Shown here piece by piece: positions 1 to 11,272 of a stretch of DNA of 64,000 nucleotides (position 1 is its first letter; each line of letters starts with the position of its first letter). Below the pieces are notes generated by a model. It ran no database searches. It had not been told where the DNA came from and saw only the letters and a list, made by a program, of their open reading frames with translations. Made by a program: the position numbers and the translations under genes. The DNA comes from Isoetes taiwanensis (taxonomy: Eukaryota; Streptophyta; Lycopodiopsida; Isoetales; Isoetaceae): positions 1,518,366 to 1,582,365 of the forward strand of contig JAJEKV010000108.1 of assembly GCA_021234155.1 (NCBI GenBank). Reading direction: 5' to 3'.

Positions 1-2599
1 TCAGTTACGTATTGCTAAATGGCTTCATATCAAGGAAATTTTGGCACATAAAGCACGCTATTTAATGAAAAGCCCACAACGATGTGTGTGAATTTGTTCA
101 CTCTATAGTTACATGGCCTAATTTGGTTCTCCAAGAGATACAAATTACATGCGATCTCATTTTATTAAGAACCCATACTAAGGTTAGTTGTCATGAGCAA
201 TGCACCTCATTTTATGACCAGTAAGCTTGGCCTTTCATAGAGGACTTATTGCATACCACCTCCTTGGTACCATTAAACTTGGCTTCTTTACAGGACCTTA
301 TTACGCATAATGTTCTCGTGAAGAAATTATCGATAAGTCTACATGAAGATGCAAATGAAAAACCTAAACTTTTGAACAAAATATCGTGTACTTATTTTAG
401 GAAACATCAATAGAAAACAACACGTTGACAAGCCATCGAGTATGCGAAACTTTCAACGACATGAAGATGAACTAAAATGCATAAAGAGAAACAAAGCAAA
501 AAATCCTGCTTTCCTAAATAGGTTTTGTATGGCACAAGGCATGATGCTTTGCATGATGCTTTCAACCCTCACTTGAGAAACAATATCTCAAAGTGCTTAT
601 GAAGAATGTTATGCTTTTTTCTAACAAAGGCCATTCTATTCTACAAAGTTTCAATTAAAAAATAACTGGATTGCATTGTTGCAAGGTGCACCTAGTTTGC
701 TATTTGTTGCCAATTGCGTGCCTTAATGGCCATTTAATAGAATAAAGATAAATCAATGCCGTAATGTTAACTTTAGGAAAAAGGAATACACCATGGCAAA
801 TTTGAACGCTAAATAGGTGCAGGTTGGTAGAAAATTTATTCGTACCAAGATTTTGTTGCCTCAAAATCATGATGAACATATGCAACCTTGAACTAGCCGC
901 TTTCCTCTCGCCTCCTCGGGCTTCGCAAACCATGACCTAAAGGGATCCCATTCTATGCATAACCAAACTCTCTCTCAAATCGATGGCTAGAAAATCAATA
1001 TATAGTTCGTGGTTTAAGTCCTCTCAAGACAAATCCGTAATGATTGATGCCACCTTGATCCATCAGAGTAAACATTTTGGAGTTACAGACAACATATAGG
1101 AATGCAAACCCTAACAATGTTAAAGTTGATACCTGCAAGTTGAGGAGATTGGCGCTGATTGGTGCCATAACTCATCACCTCCATTCGCGATACTCAATGC
1201 ATGCAACAAATTGTTGCAACTCCTCTCAATTGTTGCAACCGCTCTCTCGTATCACGCAAAATGCATAAGAAAAAGTATTTGAAATGTGCTTCACAAAATC
1301 TAGCTCTTGCAAGGTGGACATTTTTTCATTTATAAGCACGATCCAAGGGTCTTCTAGCACCACTCCTACCACACCAGAGCCACCACCATGCATCTTCGTG
1401 CCCATCAGGCTAAATAATAATCAACACTGCAGATTCAACCCATTATCAATTCCCCAAATTTCTTGAGGCGCATCAAGCATTGCTGCAAAGGTATAGTTTT
1501 CCATCCTTATTAGTTGTGCAAAGACAGCTTGAAAAGCCCTACTCTAACGGTGGTTCAATGACAAAAATGCATGCATAAAGGGTCATTAGTCACCAAGTAT
1601 TGTTGAAGGAAGCATAGACAACAAAATTCAAGACAACTTCGTAAAGGAAATCTAACAAAATCAATCCTCTATGGCAAGCTAACCAAAATTGGCCGTATGC
1701 TACCAAGTTATACTTTCTTTCATAATAATCTGCTCATCCGTGACATCCGGCATGGGACACTACATCGGCTTCGTATAAAGAGCAAAGATACTGTTAGGAA
1801 TACCCCATGGCTTCTTTTCTTTATGGGCAAAATGAATTCATACAAATGAACAGCATGTTCAATAGCTTGTAGTTTGCCAATTGGTCACTAAAATCAAGAC
1901 TTTCCCTTTGTTGACACTTGTTAAAAAGACGAAAGTCAATATCTGGATGTGAGCCTACCAGCTAGTTTTTTAATATCAGAACATGTAGTAGTGGCCACAA
2001 GTGAAGAAGACCATTGAGTATTTTGCCATCCGGCGTCGCAGACATGAAAAGAGTAGCAAATAATTGGTACATCCTCCGAATGTTATACCAAACTATTCTC
2101 GCAAAAATAAAATGGCAAAGTAGCTCTTTCATTAATCTTTGAAGTTATCACTGCATTCTGTGAATGTCTCCCGATGATTTCATCACTGCTTCATCAAGCA
2201 GTATAAGGCCCCGTGACATCCTCGCAGATCAATAGCCGGTTTTCACATGTCATAACAATGTTGAATAATGGGTTTTCACATGTCATAGTAACAATGTTAA
2301 AATTCTCCTCATACCGTATTTCTTCCTCAATGATTAAATAGCAAAAAGATTACCTTTGTGAAGAGATTCCACAAAGATCATTGCTTAGTAATTATGATGC
2401 TTATGCACCGCCACCAAGACATTTTCAAGAACATTATATGAGTCTCGCTTTTGACACCTTAGCTGCCTGGGATTTTACTTATCCCAAAGATAACACATGG
2501 TCAACAAAAAGCCACCCAATGTTTGCCTCTCCCACAATTAATGCAACATAAATATAGTTGTTCAACTCAGAAGATCGAGAAGAAAAATTCGTGAGATTG
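1..2599. other. AT-rich intergenic stretch, no supported gene
   Basis: I read both strands and found only short frames that I cannot assign. On the minus strand around 1.4-2.4 kb a few open stretches alternate between frames, but no conserved motif is recognisable. It could be the decayed downstream end of the glucosyltransferase remnant that follows, or unrelated sequence. Confidence 0.4.
2238..2298. repeat. Short tandem duplication, about 33-bp unit
   Basis: Two adjacent copies begin with GGTTTTCACATGTCATA, at 2238 and 2271. The second copy carries a small insertion. It lies in non-coding sequence and no function is implied. Confidence 0.6.
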
Positions 2600-3680
2600 G
2601 CAAACACATAATATCGCATTTTGGGGACGTATTTATCAGATCCTCGGAGGTACCGCTGGATTGAACTTGAAGCTTTGCATACTAATGTAAGAGAAGGAAC
2701 ATGTATTCATAGACACGATCCATATTAAGATGTTCTTGAACAAACTTCACGCCCTCTCGAACCCAATCAGCCTCAAGAGGATGTGAATTTCTCGCTCAAC
2801 CGCACCATGGATCCACGCCAACTTGTCATCCGCCTAAATTGGCAGGAAATCCTTATATGACCAGCCCCGTGAAGAAACTATAATACTTGCCATTTATGGC
2901 TAACAACGGGGATCCACAAGCTGGGTAAGTATTTGTAACTCGCACTGCATATCCTTCATATATATATTATACTTATGGTCACACCGATTGCCGAGTCTAG
3001 AATCCTCCAAATCCATCTTTTTTCACCTACCTGCATAAATGTGTGTGCTTGATGATCATTTGAGTTGGGTACTGAGTGCAACTGTCATGAATGTCACTTG
3101 TCCACTGATTTCTCCAATGTGTATAGCCATCTTCGTCTGCCTTAATTTTATTTTTGTGAGCCCTAGTGATCAATGCTTATAAAGCTCATCTTCCATGACT
3201 TAATTTTAATTTCAAATGGCTTCCATAAAGAAAAGGTTAGTTGGTAGTTTGTCCAGAAAAACAACGACAAATCGAACTTGCTTACCATCCCCAAATGAAA
3301 AACTGGAAATGGATGTCAAAGTGTTCATCTCGTACATGAAGAATAAAGGCGGTGGAATATCACCAGACTCAAAGTCTCTTTTGTAAATTTGAGGTCCGGC
3401 CTGCAATTAAAGTAGAGTTTCACGATCCTCAACCCGTCCAGAAATTTATCCAAAGAGTTGAGAAACCCCCAGAGAGTGAACATCATTCGGATCGAATGCA
3501 CCTATAATAGAGTTCTCGTAGAGTTTCCGATGTAATATATTCAAAAGCACTGCTTTCTTGCCAGCTTTAAACTTTCCACACTGGAAACCACCGCATGCAA
3601 ATTGATTATGCCGGAACCCCGCTTCTAAATAAACATGCCGCCAAAAATGTCAAGCCTCTAAAGCCCTCAAGCTGAGGTGC
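2600..3680 (-). pseudogene. GT90/CAP10 (Rumi/POGLUT-like) O-glucosyltransferase remnant with introns
   Basis: Proteins of this family transfer glucose to serine in the secretory pathway; plants have many DUF821 members. Three minus-strand blocks fit the family order. Block 1 (about 3640-3430) is an N-terminal segment. Block 2 (3400-3286) contains IPPPLF, is preceded by an acceptor-like TTGCAG and is followed by a donor-like GTAAG, so it looks like a real exon. Block 3 (about 2995-2640) holds NRCDHKYNIYMK, then GYAVRVTNTYPACGSPLL, then YYSFF, and later VQEHLNMDRVYEYMF. This matches the CxHxYxIYxxG...ACxS...YYxFF...MDYVYDYMF series of the family. Frames shift between motifs, and a TAG falls where the family has a Glu before YAKL. 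The aspartate and arginine residues of the active site cannot be checked because the frames are broken. It appears to be a gene fragment or pseudogene; assembly indels could also explain the shifts. Confidence 0.68.
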
Positions 3681-3689
3681 CTAACTCCC

Positions 3690-4552
3690 TTCGCAGAGCA
3701 AATAGCTGCTGTTGCCACCAAGAATGACATAAAAAGCTGATTTATGTACTAGACCCCATTTCGCCGCTTCTTTAGTTGTTATGGCATTGTTATACCCTAA
3801 TCGCCTCAGCCTCGAAGCTACACAAAACCTGTGCGGCCAAATGCATTACAAATCAAGAATAAGAAGCATCAAGAAGCTATGGTACGGAATCGGGCGGGAA
3901 GGTAGAGAAGCCCGGCTGCCCCATTGTCGAACCGGGCCTCAAGCAATGGCTTGATTGCTTGCAGAGGAAGAAAGGTACGCCACTCTTTTCCCACCCCTTT
4001 TTTTCCAAAGATACGTGTCTCTTCCGGTGTTTTTCTACATGGTCGCCACCCAAACTTATTACTGGAAAAAATATTACAATCAAACAGTAAAAATGTAACC
4101 CGCCTTTTATATATGTTAAGATAATGATGTAATGATATATTAAGCATCTAGACTTTCTCATTTATCGAATAACATCTCTATTTAATTGACTCTAAATGTT
4201 TTGTAATTTGAGGAGATCATGTTTACCCAACCCATTGCAATGGGGGAAATAGAAGTTGGTAGTAAATTCGTGGTTTGTTTAGGTGTTGTTTACTACAATT
4301 TCTTTCTCCTCTCAATGCATCTTCAAACTTAAAAGCAATTAGGAATATATATCACACGAGATCCACTTTTAGACATTTAATGCCACCCAAATACTTTTAG
4401 CCCACCAACTTACCCGCTTTGAGGAACTTCTTTTAGAAAAATTCTGCACCTACAATTTATAATGATGCACTTCTTTAAGCTATCAATATATCCAAGACTA
4501 CGGATGCATGGTGAGTTTTTAGAGAGGTTTATCCGAAGACCAAATAAAGTTA
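3690..4552. other. Intergenic stretch, no supported gene
   Basis: There are short overlapping frames on both strands around 3.87-4.16 kb, but they oppose each other and carry no motif. The stretch ends at the target duplication of the copia element. Confidence 0.4.
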
Positions 4553-4557
4553 TGCTC

Positions 4558-5131
4558 CGCGGAGAATTTGGTCATGTAATATTTTTGTGACAAATTAGAT
4601 GGAGTCTTGAGCTAAGGAATGATCATGGGGCAAGGTCGCTAAGGAAAGCTTAAGAAGCTAAGGTAAATCTAAAAGGGTCAATATCTAACTTAAAGGGGCT
4701 TAAACGTTAAGATCGGCAGTTATAATTGGTTGGTTCAATTATAGACAGCTAGCGTAAATTATAAAAGGGAAAAGGAACGAATAGCATGGTGCCAATTATA
4801 AGCAAAGGGATAAGGCCGTTTACCCAGAAGGGGTTCTGCAGATCGATCCCACATATGCCGGATCGAATATATAAACAAAGTAGTATGATCTAGTGTTTTG
4901 CGTATGCATTCATGTAATTCGGATCGCTTGAATGAATAAAGAAGTGCTTAGTTGTTTCCGCTAATGGTCTATTGCTATGTTGAATTTTTCATTTCCATTT
5001 GAACAAAGAAAGCAACGTAGCATTCAAGGTTAAGATTAAAATGACAATGTTCAGAGTATATTGAGTTTACATTGACTCTAAATTTATTTGAACGTGATCT
5101 TGCAATCATTGACTAGGCTATTTTTTCTTCA
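4558..5131 (+). repeat. 5' LTR of copia element A
   Basis: Aligns by eye end to end with 9417-10016. Shared landmarks include GAATTTGGTCATGTAATATT, TGGTTGGTTCAAT, TGAATGAATAAAGAAGTGCTT and the end CTAGGCTATTTTTTCTTCA. The expected TG start has become CG here (CGCGGAGAATTT against TGTGAGAATTT in the other LTR). AATAAA within the LTR is a plausible polyadenylation signal. Confidence 0.88.
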
Positions 5132-5132
5132 T

Positions 5133-5145
5133 TGGTATCGTAGCC
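5133..5145 (+). promoter_or_regulatory. Primer-binding site, initiator tRNA-Met type
   Basis: TGGTATCGTAGCC lies one base after the 5' LTR. It differs by two bases from the TGGTATCAGAGCC usually found in plant LTR elements, where the 3' end of initiator tRNA-Met primes minus-strand DNA synthesis. Confidence 0.8.
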
Positions 5146-5199
5146 AGCAAATTAAAATGTCAACCCGCTTTGGTGCTAACTGCTAACATCTATTGAAGT

Positions 5200-6010
5200 T
5201 TTCAGCGGTGACAATGGTTTTCGTGACGGAAACAAGGAACAAGATGCACTTAAATTCCGAAAACTTATGGTACCTTATTGAAGGAGAAATGCAAGTATGA
5301 GACAATGCAAGAGTGACAACTTCCTCAGAAAGGGTAATCAAGTGAAGGGACAAATTCAAGAATCTAGTGTCGAAGCAAAGTGGAGGTAAAGGTCAACAAT
5401 TATTTCTCAAACCAATAAATGGATCAAGTTGATGAATTAAAGGTGATGGAGGCATGTGCTATCATTACAAGCAAGTTGGAATCAAGTATCAAGCCGAAGT
5501 CAGAGGTAAGGAATCCAAAAGAAATGTGGAATATATGATAACCAAGATGAAGTCAAAACGTCATCAGCAAATAGATGTTTTAGAGAAGCAACTTAGAAGC
5601 CGGGTTGTATGAAAAGATAACTGGACAGTAGTATTTAGAAAGTTTGATTCCATTATTACCGCCGCATTTTACGGAGCAGGGTTATCTTAAATGAGCACAT
5701 CAACATTGGTCTCTGGCCGTGTCCGGCACATAATAGTCACCTTTGCTACACCGCTAGGAAATGTTGCACGCCAAAGGAGCATGCGCCCCAAATGATCAGA
5801 CTGAATTTGGAGTTAAGGAGGAGGTTGAAGATGAAGAACACTTCCGTGGTTCTCAGGCCGGTAACCAAAAAGAGAGGAAATTTAAAGACAAAGGGGACCA
5901 TGCTACAACAGTAATAAATATGGACATGTGAGGGCCGATTGCCCTTAATGCTGGGAAAAGCATTGATGCTTTAATTGTGATGGCAAGGGCTATAGTCATA
6001 AGTTGCCCTG
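5200..6010 (+). pseudogene. Copia A gag remnant with two zinc knuckles
   Basis: Two CCHC-like motifs occur in tandem at the end of gag. The first (5901-5942) reads C-Y-N-S-N-K-Y-G-H-V-R-A-D-C, in which the second cysteine has become serine. The second (5967-6010) reads C-F-N-C-D-G-K-G-Y-S-H-K and then breaks frame before its last cysteine. Gag packages the element RNA. A single knuckle is common in copia elements, so a double one is a useful family marker. Confidence 0.65.
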
Positions 6011-6231
6011 TACCTCAAAGGACTTTAAAAGGAAGAGGAAAGGAGAGAAGCACTAAAACAACAAAGCTAACTTCACAAGATCAAAGGAAGGCAAATTTTA
6101 AAGGAAGAAACTTTGAGACTAATGTGGCTGAAACCAACTCAAGTGAAGATGAGGAAGTGGATGAAACAAGAGAGGTAAATTCGATCAAATTCTCTATTTC
6201 AAATGAATTGAACAAAAGTCATAACAAATTT

Positions 6232-6270
6232 ATGATTCTAGATTCGGGAGCTGAAAACAAGAATATGTGA
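6232..6270 (+). pseudogene. Copia A aspartic protease active site
   Basis: The frame reads M-I-L-D-S-G-A-E-N and ends at a TGA in 6268-6270. This matches the ILDSGA(E/S)xH active-site segment of Ty1-copia proteases, which cut the Gag-Pol polyprotein. The histidine usual after the Asn is missing. Confidence 0.72.
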
Positions 6271-6639
6271 TCTGAGTTTCACTAAGGAATGCAAAGGAGT
6301 TGGAGCCGACACGCAAAGGAGATGGTGTTTGCAAAAAGATTGAAGATTCGTGAGTGTTAGAATTGTTTGATCTAGATGGTAGAGCCGCGTGTTTAGGGAA
6401 GTACTTTTGGTGCCCCAGTTTGTAAGGAACTTGATTTCTATTTGTCAATTGGTAGACCTTGGATACAAAGGTGGTTTTGAAAGACTTGAATGTAAAATCT
6501 TTCTCAATAATGAAATCAAAACTTATTGGCAAAAGGTTGGCAAAACTTCATTTGGTCTTGAAATATGAGAAACCCATCAGTGTGAATAATGTTGAATGCA
6601 TTTCCTTGTTCCTTGGCATACTGACATGTTGTTACAAAT

Positions 6640-7200
6640 TTTGGTAAACATTGAAGTACTTGCAAAGGGACTCATATCTGCAATCAAAGAACAGAGAGAA
6701 AAATTAGTTATGTGAGGATGTATTCTTGGCAAGTTAAAACAAGATTACCTTGGCAGAACCTTTAAAAAGGGCAAAAGGAATCTTGGATCTTATTCATACA
6801 GACCTTTGTGGCCTCCTCAACGTGACAAGCATGACAGAAATAGATACTTTATGACATTTATTGATGATTTCAGTAGGAGGGCTATGTTACTCAAAAACTA
6901 AGGACTCAAGCTTATGAGGCTCTCTAAAATGTTTGTGGCGTAAACTCAAATCGGAACAGTGAAGAAAAACTCAAGTGCATACAAGGCTCCTACAGAGAGA
7001 GCATTACCATATGAATTCAAAGTTTTGGCGCTTAACCATGGAATTAGAAGAAACACCTAAGTGATATTCTCTCAACAAATGAAAGTGTGGCTGAAAGGAA
7101 GAATGGTGGACTTCACCAATGCTGTAAGATCTATGCTAAAATTCTCCTCGGATTACCTAATTGCTTTGAAGACTGGGCCGTGATGGTCCAAAAATATTCT
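6640..7200 (+). pseudogene. Copia A integrase remnant
   Basis: ILDLIHTDLCG (6779-6811) carries the first catalytic aspartate of the D-D-E integrase core. RYFMTFIDDFSRR (6842-6880) follows in another frame and is the conserved second block. The third acidic block is not readable. The integrase lies ahead of reverse transcriptase, as in Ty1-copia. Confidence 0.72.
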
Positions 7201-7859
7201 CCTACTCATATCAAGTGTTAATGGTGGAATACCGAATGCTTTCAGTCGCAGAAAAAGCTCCATGTTACAATGATTTGAAGGCTTATGGTCAGCTCGCTTA
7301 TGTGTACAAGTCTGCAGCACCGAGACAAAAATTGATGACAGAGCATATATATCTTACTTGGTAGGATATGGATTCCAACTCAAAGGGCTACATACTTTAT
7401 GGATCCCTCGCTTAAAGGAAAATATTGAAGTCAGATTATATTTTTGATGGAGGAAGAATTTTACGTAAAAATTCCAAAGATTAATACATATGATGCATCA
7501 AAAAGAGAAAACGAGATCAAGGAGTTTCCTAAAAGAGATTGAAAGAAGACAATGACAAAATCAGTTTTTGGATGATTCAAGTGATTTTTGAAGAAGAAAA
7601 AATGAAGCTCATAATGAGCAACCCGACAGTGGCTCCTAATGTGGTACAAGATACATACTTGAGCACCTCAAAAAAGGGCAGGAGAATGGGTAGGCTCGCA
7701 TTTGAGAGAAGGAAATAAATCAACGCTTGAGATGCTTGGAAGAATGAATGTATGTACAAAAGGCTTCTTACCAATGAAGTGAAATTACAATATCTTGATG
7801 TATTACTCGAAAATACAACAAAGACCCAAAAGTTATCTTGAGGCAAAGAAGAAAAAGAT

Positions 7860-8540
7860 TCTAAATTGTGGATGGAAGCTATGCAAGAGGAAATGGCAAG
7901 CTTCTCAAACGAATCGAATTTATGAAGTTGTTGATAGGCTCAAGGAAAATGGCTGAGGAAGCAAATGGGTATTTGAATAAAACTTACAATGATGATAAAA
8001 TCAAATTTCAAGTGATTAGTTGCACAAGGTTTCTACTCAAAGGAAAGGACAAGATTTTACGAGACATTCTCGCCCGTAAAATTGAATGGGCTTAAGAATT
8101 TTGTTGGCTATGGTAATGCATATGATCTTGAATTACATCATATGGATGTAAGCACCGCTTTCTCTCGAATGCAAAGCTTGAAGAAGAAATTTACTCTTAA
8201 ACAAGCTCCGGTGATTTGAAATAGGCGAAGGGAAAGTTTGAAGCTAAAGAGGTCAGAGTATGGCTTAAAACAATTCCCCCGAGAATGGTACAATGCATGA
8301 ATAATTACCTTCAAGAGCAGTGTGTGGATTTTGTGAAATTAAAATGTGATGGAAATTTGTATAAATATATGGCCGGGACAAGAATGGCATCATAGTTTGT
8401 ATGGATGACAATATCATGGTAGCAAATGGAAAAAAGATACTAGATCATCGTAAAAGCTTATTTAACAAACGTTCAAGATGTCCGACCTTGGAGAGCTTAA
8501 AAGGTTTTTGGGAATAGTTATTCAGAGATAGAAACAAAGC
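7860..8540 (+). pseudogene. Copia A reverse transcriptase remnant
   Basis: The region begins with a WMEAMQEEM-like segment at 7868, passes LHHMDVSTAF near 8140, YGLKQFPREWY at 8259-8291, and ends with the catalytic box read as VCMDDNIMVAN near 8395-8428. The usual box is YVDDM, so the tyrosine is replaced while both aspartates remain. Several frame changes separate the motifs. Confidence 0.75.
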
Positions 8541-9159
8541 AAAATCTTAGCATTGAGCTTCTAAAGGACAAACACAAACATGCTTGATGACGGTATGAAA
8601 GACTCAGAATGTGGTTACATTCTATGGTTTCTCGCCGTTTTAAAATATCGAGGGACATGTGTCCACAAATGATGCGTAGTTGAAAGCAAATGGAAGGAGT
8701 GCCTATATGTCATCGAGTAGGGATGTTTGTCCTATGTGGCAAACTGCATTTAGACCTGATATTACTTTGTCAGAATACCGGTACTTAAGGTATACAATCA
8801 TGATCCGTGAAGAGCACATTGATTGTCAAGGTTTAATACTAAGGTATCCTCGAAGTACAAATTGATTTGCATAAAAATATAAAGTACAAAATGATATGAT
8901 TCTCAAGGCATATTGTGGATGGACAGAGGGACTGGATCAGAGAAAATCTACCCGTGATATCAATTTGGCCGAGGAGCTCCAAAGGTCTTGAAATGCAAAA
9001 CAAGGCAACATAGCATTATCTAGTGCGTAAGGCATTATAACCTTACCTGCTTGACCGCTAAGGAAAATTGTATGGGAAAGAACATTGTTAAATGAATTAG
9101 GTTATATCAAGAATTGCCTACTACTCTATTCTCGCGGACAAAGACCATAGTTGTATAAA

Positions 9160-9305
9160 GAATGACAAAAAATCCTCGCTCTACATGAAACAAAGCACAT
9201 AGAAATGGAACTTCACTTTATCAGGATTTGCTAGTAAAACTTGGTGAATTGGATATATCTCCTGCAAACCCATGATCGTGTAGCAGATATTTTTAACCAG
9301 CCTTG
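9160..9305 (+). pseudogene. Copia A RNase H C-terminal remnant
   Basis: HETKHIEMELHFIR (9184-9225) and VADIFNQP (near 9275-9298) are the closing motifs of copia pol (usual forms RTKHIDxRxHFIRE and xADIxTKP). The polypurine tract and 3' LTR follow within about 120 bp, as expected. Confidence 0.72.
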
Positions 9306-9416
9306 CCCAATGTAAGATTTGAAAACTCGTAAGTTTCACTGATGGCAGTTGAATCGCTTGAAAAAATTCAAGTTTGATACAATGTTGAATCAGGAAATAT
9401 TATATGAAAAGGGATA

Positions 9417-10016
9417 TGTGAGAATTTGGTCATGTAATATTTTGTGACAAATTAGACGGAGTCTTGACATGGAATGATCATGGGCAAGGTCGCTAAGGAA
9501 AAGCTAAGAAGCTAAGGTAAATCTAAAAGGTTGAAATATCTAACTTAAAGCAAGGGGCTTAAAATCAAGAAGATCAGCGTGCTACAATTGGTTGGTTCAA
9601 TTTATAGACAAATTGTGCTTAAATTATAAAGGGAAAAGGAAACCATTACATGGTGCCAATTATAAGCAAAAGGGATAAGGTTGCCCATCTAAGAAGGAAA
9701 TCCGTAGATCGGGTCCTATACATATGCCGATCGATTGATATAAACAAAGTAGTATGATTCCAGTGTTTTGGCGGTTGCAGCATTCATGTACTCCTGGACC
9801 GGCTGAATGAATAAAGAAGTGCTTGGGTTGTTTGTACACGTGGTCTACGTTAAGCAAGGAATTTTTTATTTCCATTTGAACAAAGAAAGGCAATCGTGAA
9901 AGTATCTCAAGGTTAAGATTAAAAATGACAATGTCTAGAGTATATTGAGTTTATACTTGACTCTAAATTTATTTGAACGTGATCTTGCAATCACGGACTA
10001 GGCTATTTTTTCTTCA
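9417..10016 (+). repeat. 3' LTR of copia element A
   Basis: Partner of 4558-5131. It starts TGTGAGAATTT directly after the purine tract region AAAAGGGATA and ends TTCTTCA, followed by the duplicated target TGCTC. Confidence 0.88.
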
Positions 10017-10021
10017 TGCTC

Positions 10022-11270
10022 CTGCTGGAATGTTTTATAACTATCATTACAAGCACCGTTGAGCAACCCAGCCTTGAAATATTCCACTCAATACTTGTGA
10101 ACAAAAGTTTGCTATATTTACGCGTATTACATGATATTTCCATATAAGGGGAGCACCAAGCAGAGCATCTTAAGGTAACGGAATCAGATTCTTCGCCACA
10201 GAATCTTCTTAAGGAACTGTATTCTTCGCCACGGTGATTATGGAATTTATTTAACATGTCTTGGATGCCTATGTAGTATGGTATACCAGGGTGGCAGCTC
10301 CACCGCCGATACTTAAGGGGAAAACCGCCACCATGGCTACATCCGATACAAACTGGACATACCTTTGATACCTACCGGTATGCATCATGAGCTAAGCTTT
10401 CTAAAAATGTAAAAATTTAGCCCTTGTAGATTCTTTCTTGCACTCTAGCATGGCTTTTGTAGGTGGGTGTTATATATGGAATATGGCTTAGTACCACATT
10501 ACTATTTCTAGCTTCCCTTCCAATAACACGCTTTGCCCATTGAAGGACATACATTGCCCATTGAAGAACACATAGCTTGGCTCCATTGAAGGACATACAT
10601 GATTCCACCAATCAAGAGCTTGATATATAAACTATTGAAGAATATTAAGATACAAAATTGATCAATTCAATATCTCGATCATGTATTTCAGAAAATTTGA
10701 TCATTTTATACTACCTTTATAATTATCAAAGATCTATACCATATATATGTGCACAAAATTCATTGAGCCTGTTGCCATAGCATCAAGATTGGAAGAGATT
10801 TAAGAGGCAACCGCGCTATGCTTGTTTGCTCCATCCTTCATCCATTTCTTTGCTCATCCAAAGCCTCTACTAACACCGGCTCGCCATTCTCCTAATCCAT
10901 CTAGCTTTTGCACACTTTTGGCATTTCCTGAATTTCAACTTCCCGAGTATTGATTTCCAAAATCAATCCAAGCTTGAGTGCCTCTTGGGCTAGGCTCTAG
11001 TTGTGCATGGTTAAATTTTATCATGTAAATTCAGCCACCAATTGGAGACATTAATTAATTGTTGATCATGAATGTCTGGTCAGCAAATATGTGTATTCCA
11101 ATGAGCAACTAAATTAGTGGGTTTCTGTGCATAGAATCAGTAATTGGCTATCAAGAAATGTTTGGCTAGTGTCCCATTTCATCTCCTCGATCTTGCCAAT
11201 ATTAAATTGAGATGTACCGTGGGTCGATGCAAGATGAGGGCAAACTCAACATGAGCCACGATAGGAGGAG
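10022..11270. other. Intergenic stretch, no supported gene
   Basis: No coding motif was found. The stretch includes a small tandem repeat at 10536-10602, listed separately. Confidence 0.4.
10536..10602. repeat. Three short tandem copies, 21-24 bp unit
   Basis: The unit CCATTGAAGGACATACAT occurs three times in a row with slight variation (second copy CCATTGAAGAACACATAG). It is non-coding as far as can be seen. Confidence 0.6.
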
Positions 11271-11272
11271 TA

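Larger units (their letters stand above)
4553..10021 (+). mobile_element. Complete but decayed Ty1-copia retrotransposon (element A)
   Basis: The element has all the structural parts of an LTR retrotransposon in plus orientation: target duplication TGCTC (4553-4557 and 10017-10021), 5' LTR (4558-5131), primer site (5133-5145), gag and pol remnants, a purine tract AAAAGGG (9407-9413) and 3' LTR (9417-10016). Domain order is zinc knuckle, protease, integrase, reverse transcriptase, RNase H, which defines Ty1-copia. No frame is intact; frames shift every 50-150 bp and stops are frequent. The two LTRs have diverged visibly with many small indels, so the copy is old. It is not expected to move by itself. 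Confidence 0.88.

Noticed and set aside
1983-1994. GTAGTAGTG as another CACTA terminus
   Set aside because: The T run expected inside the motif (TTTTTGTAGTAGTG) is missing and no subterminal repeats surround it.
1480-2300. Possible helicase-like phrases on the minus strand (for example LLDEAVMKSSG)
   Set aside because: Isolated words without the neighbouring helicase motifs; not enough to support a call.
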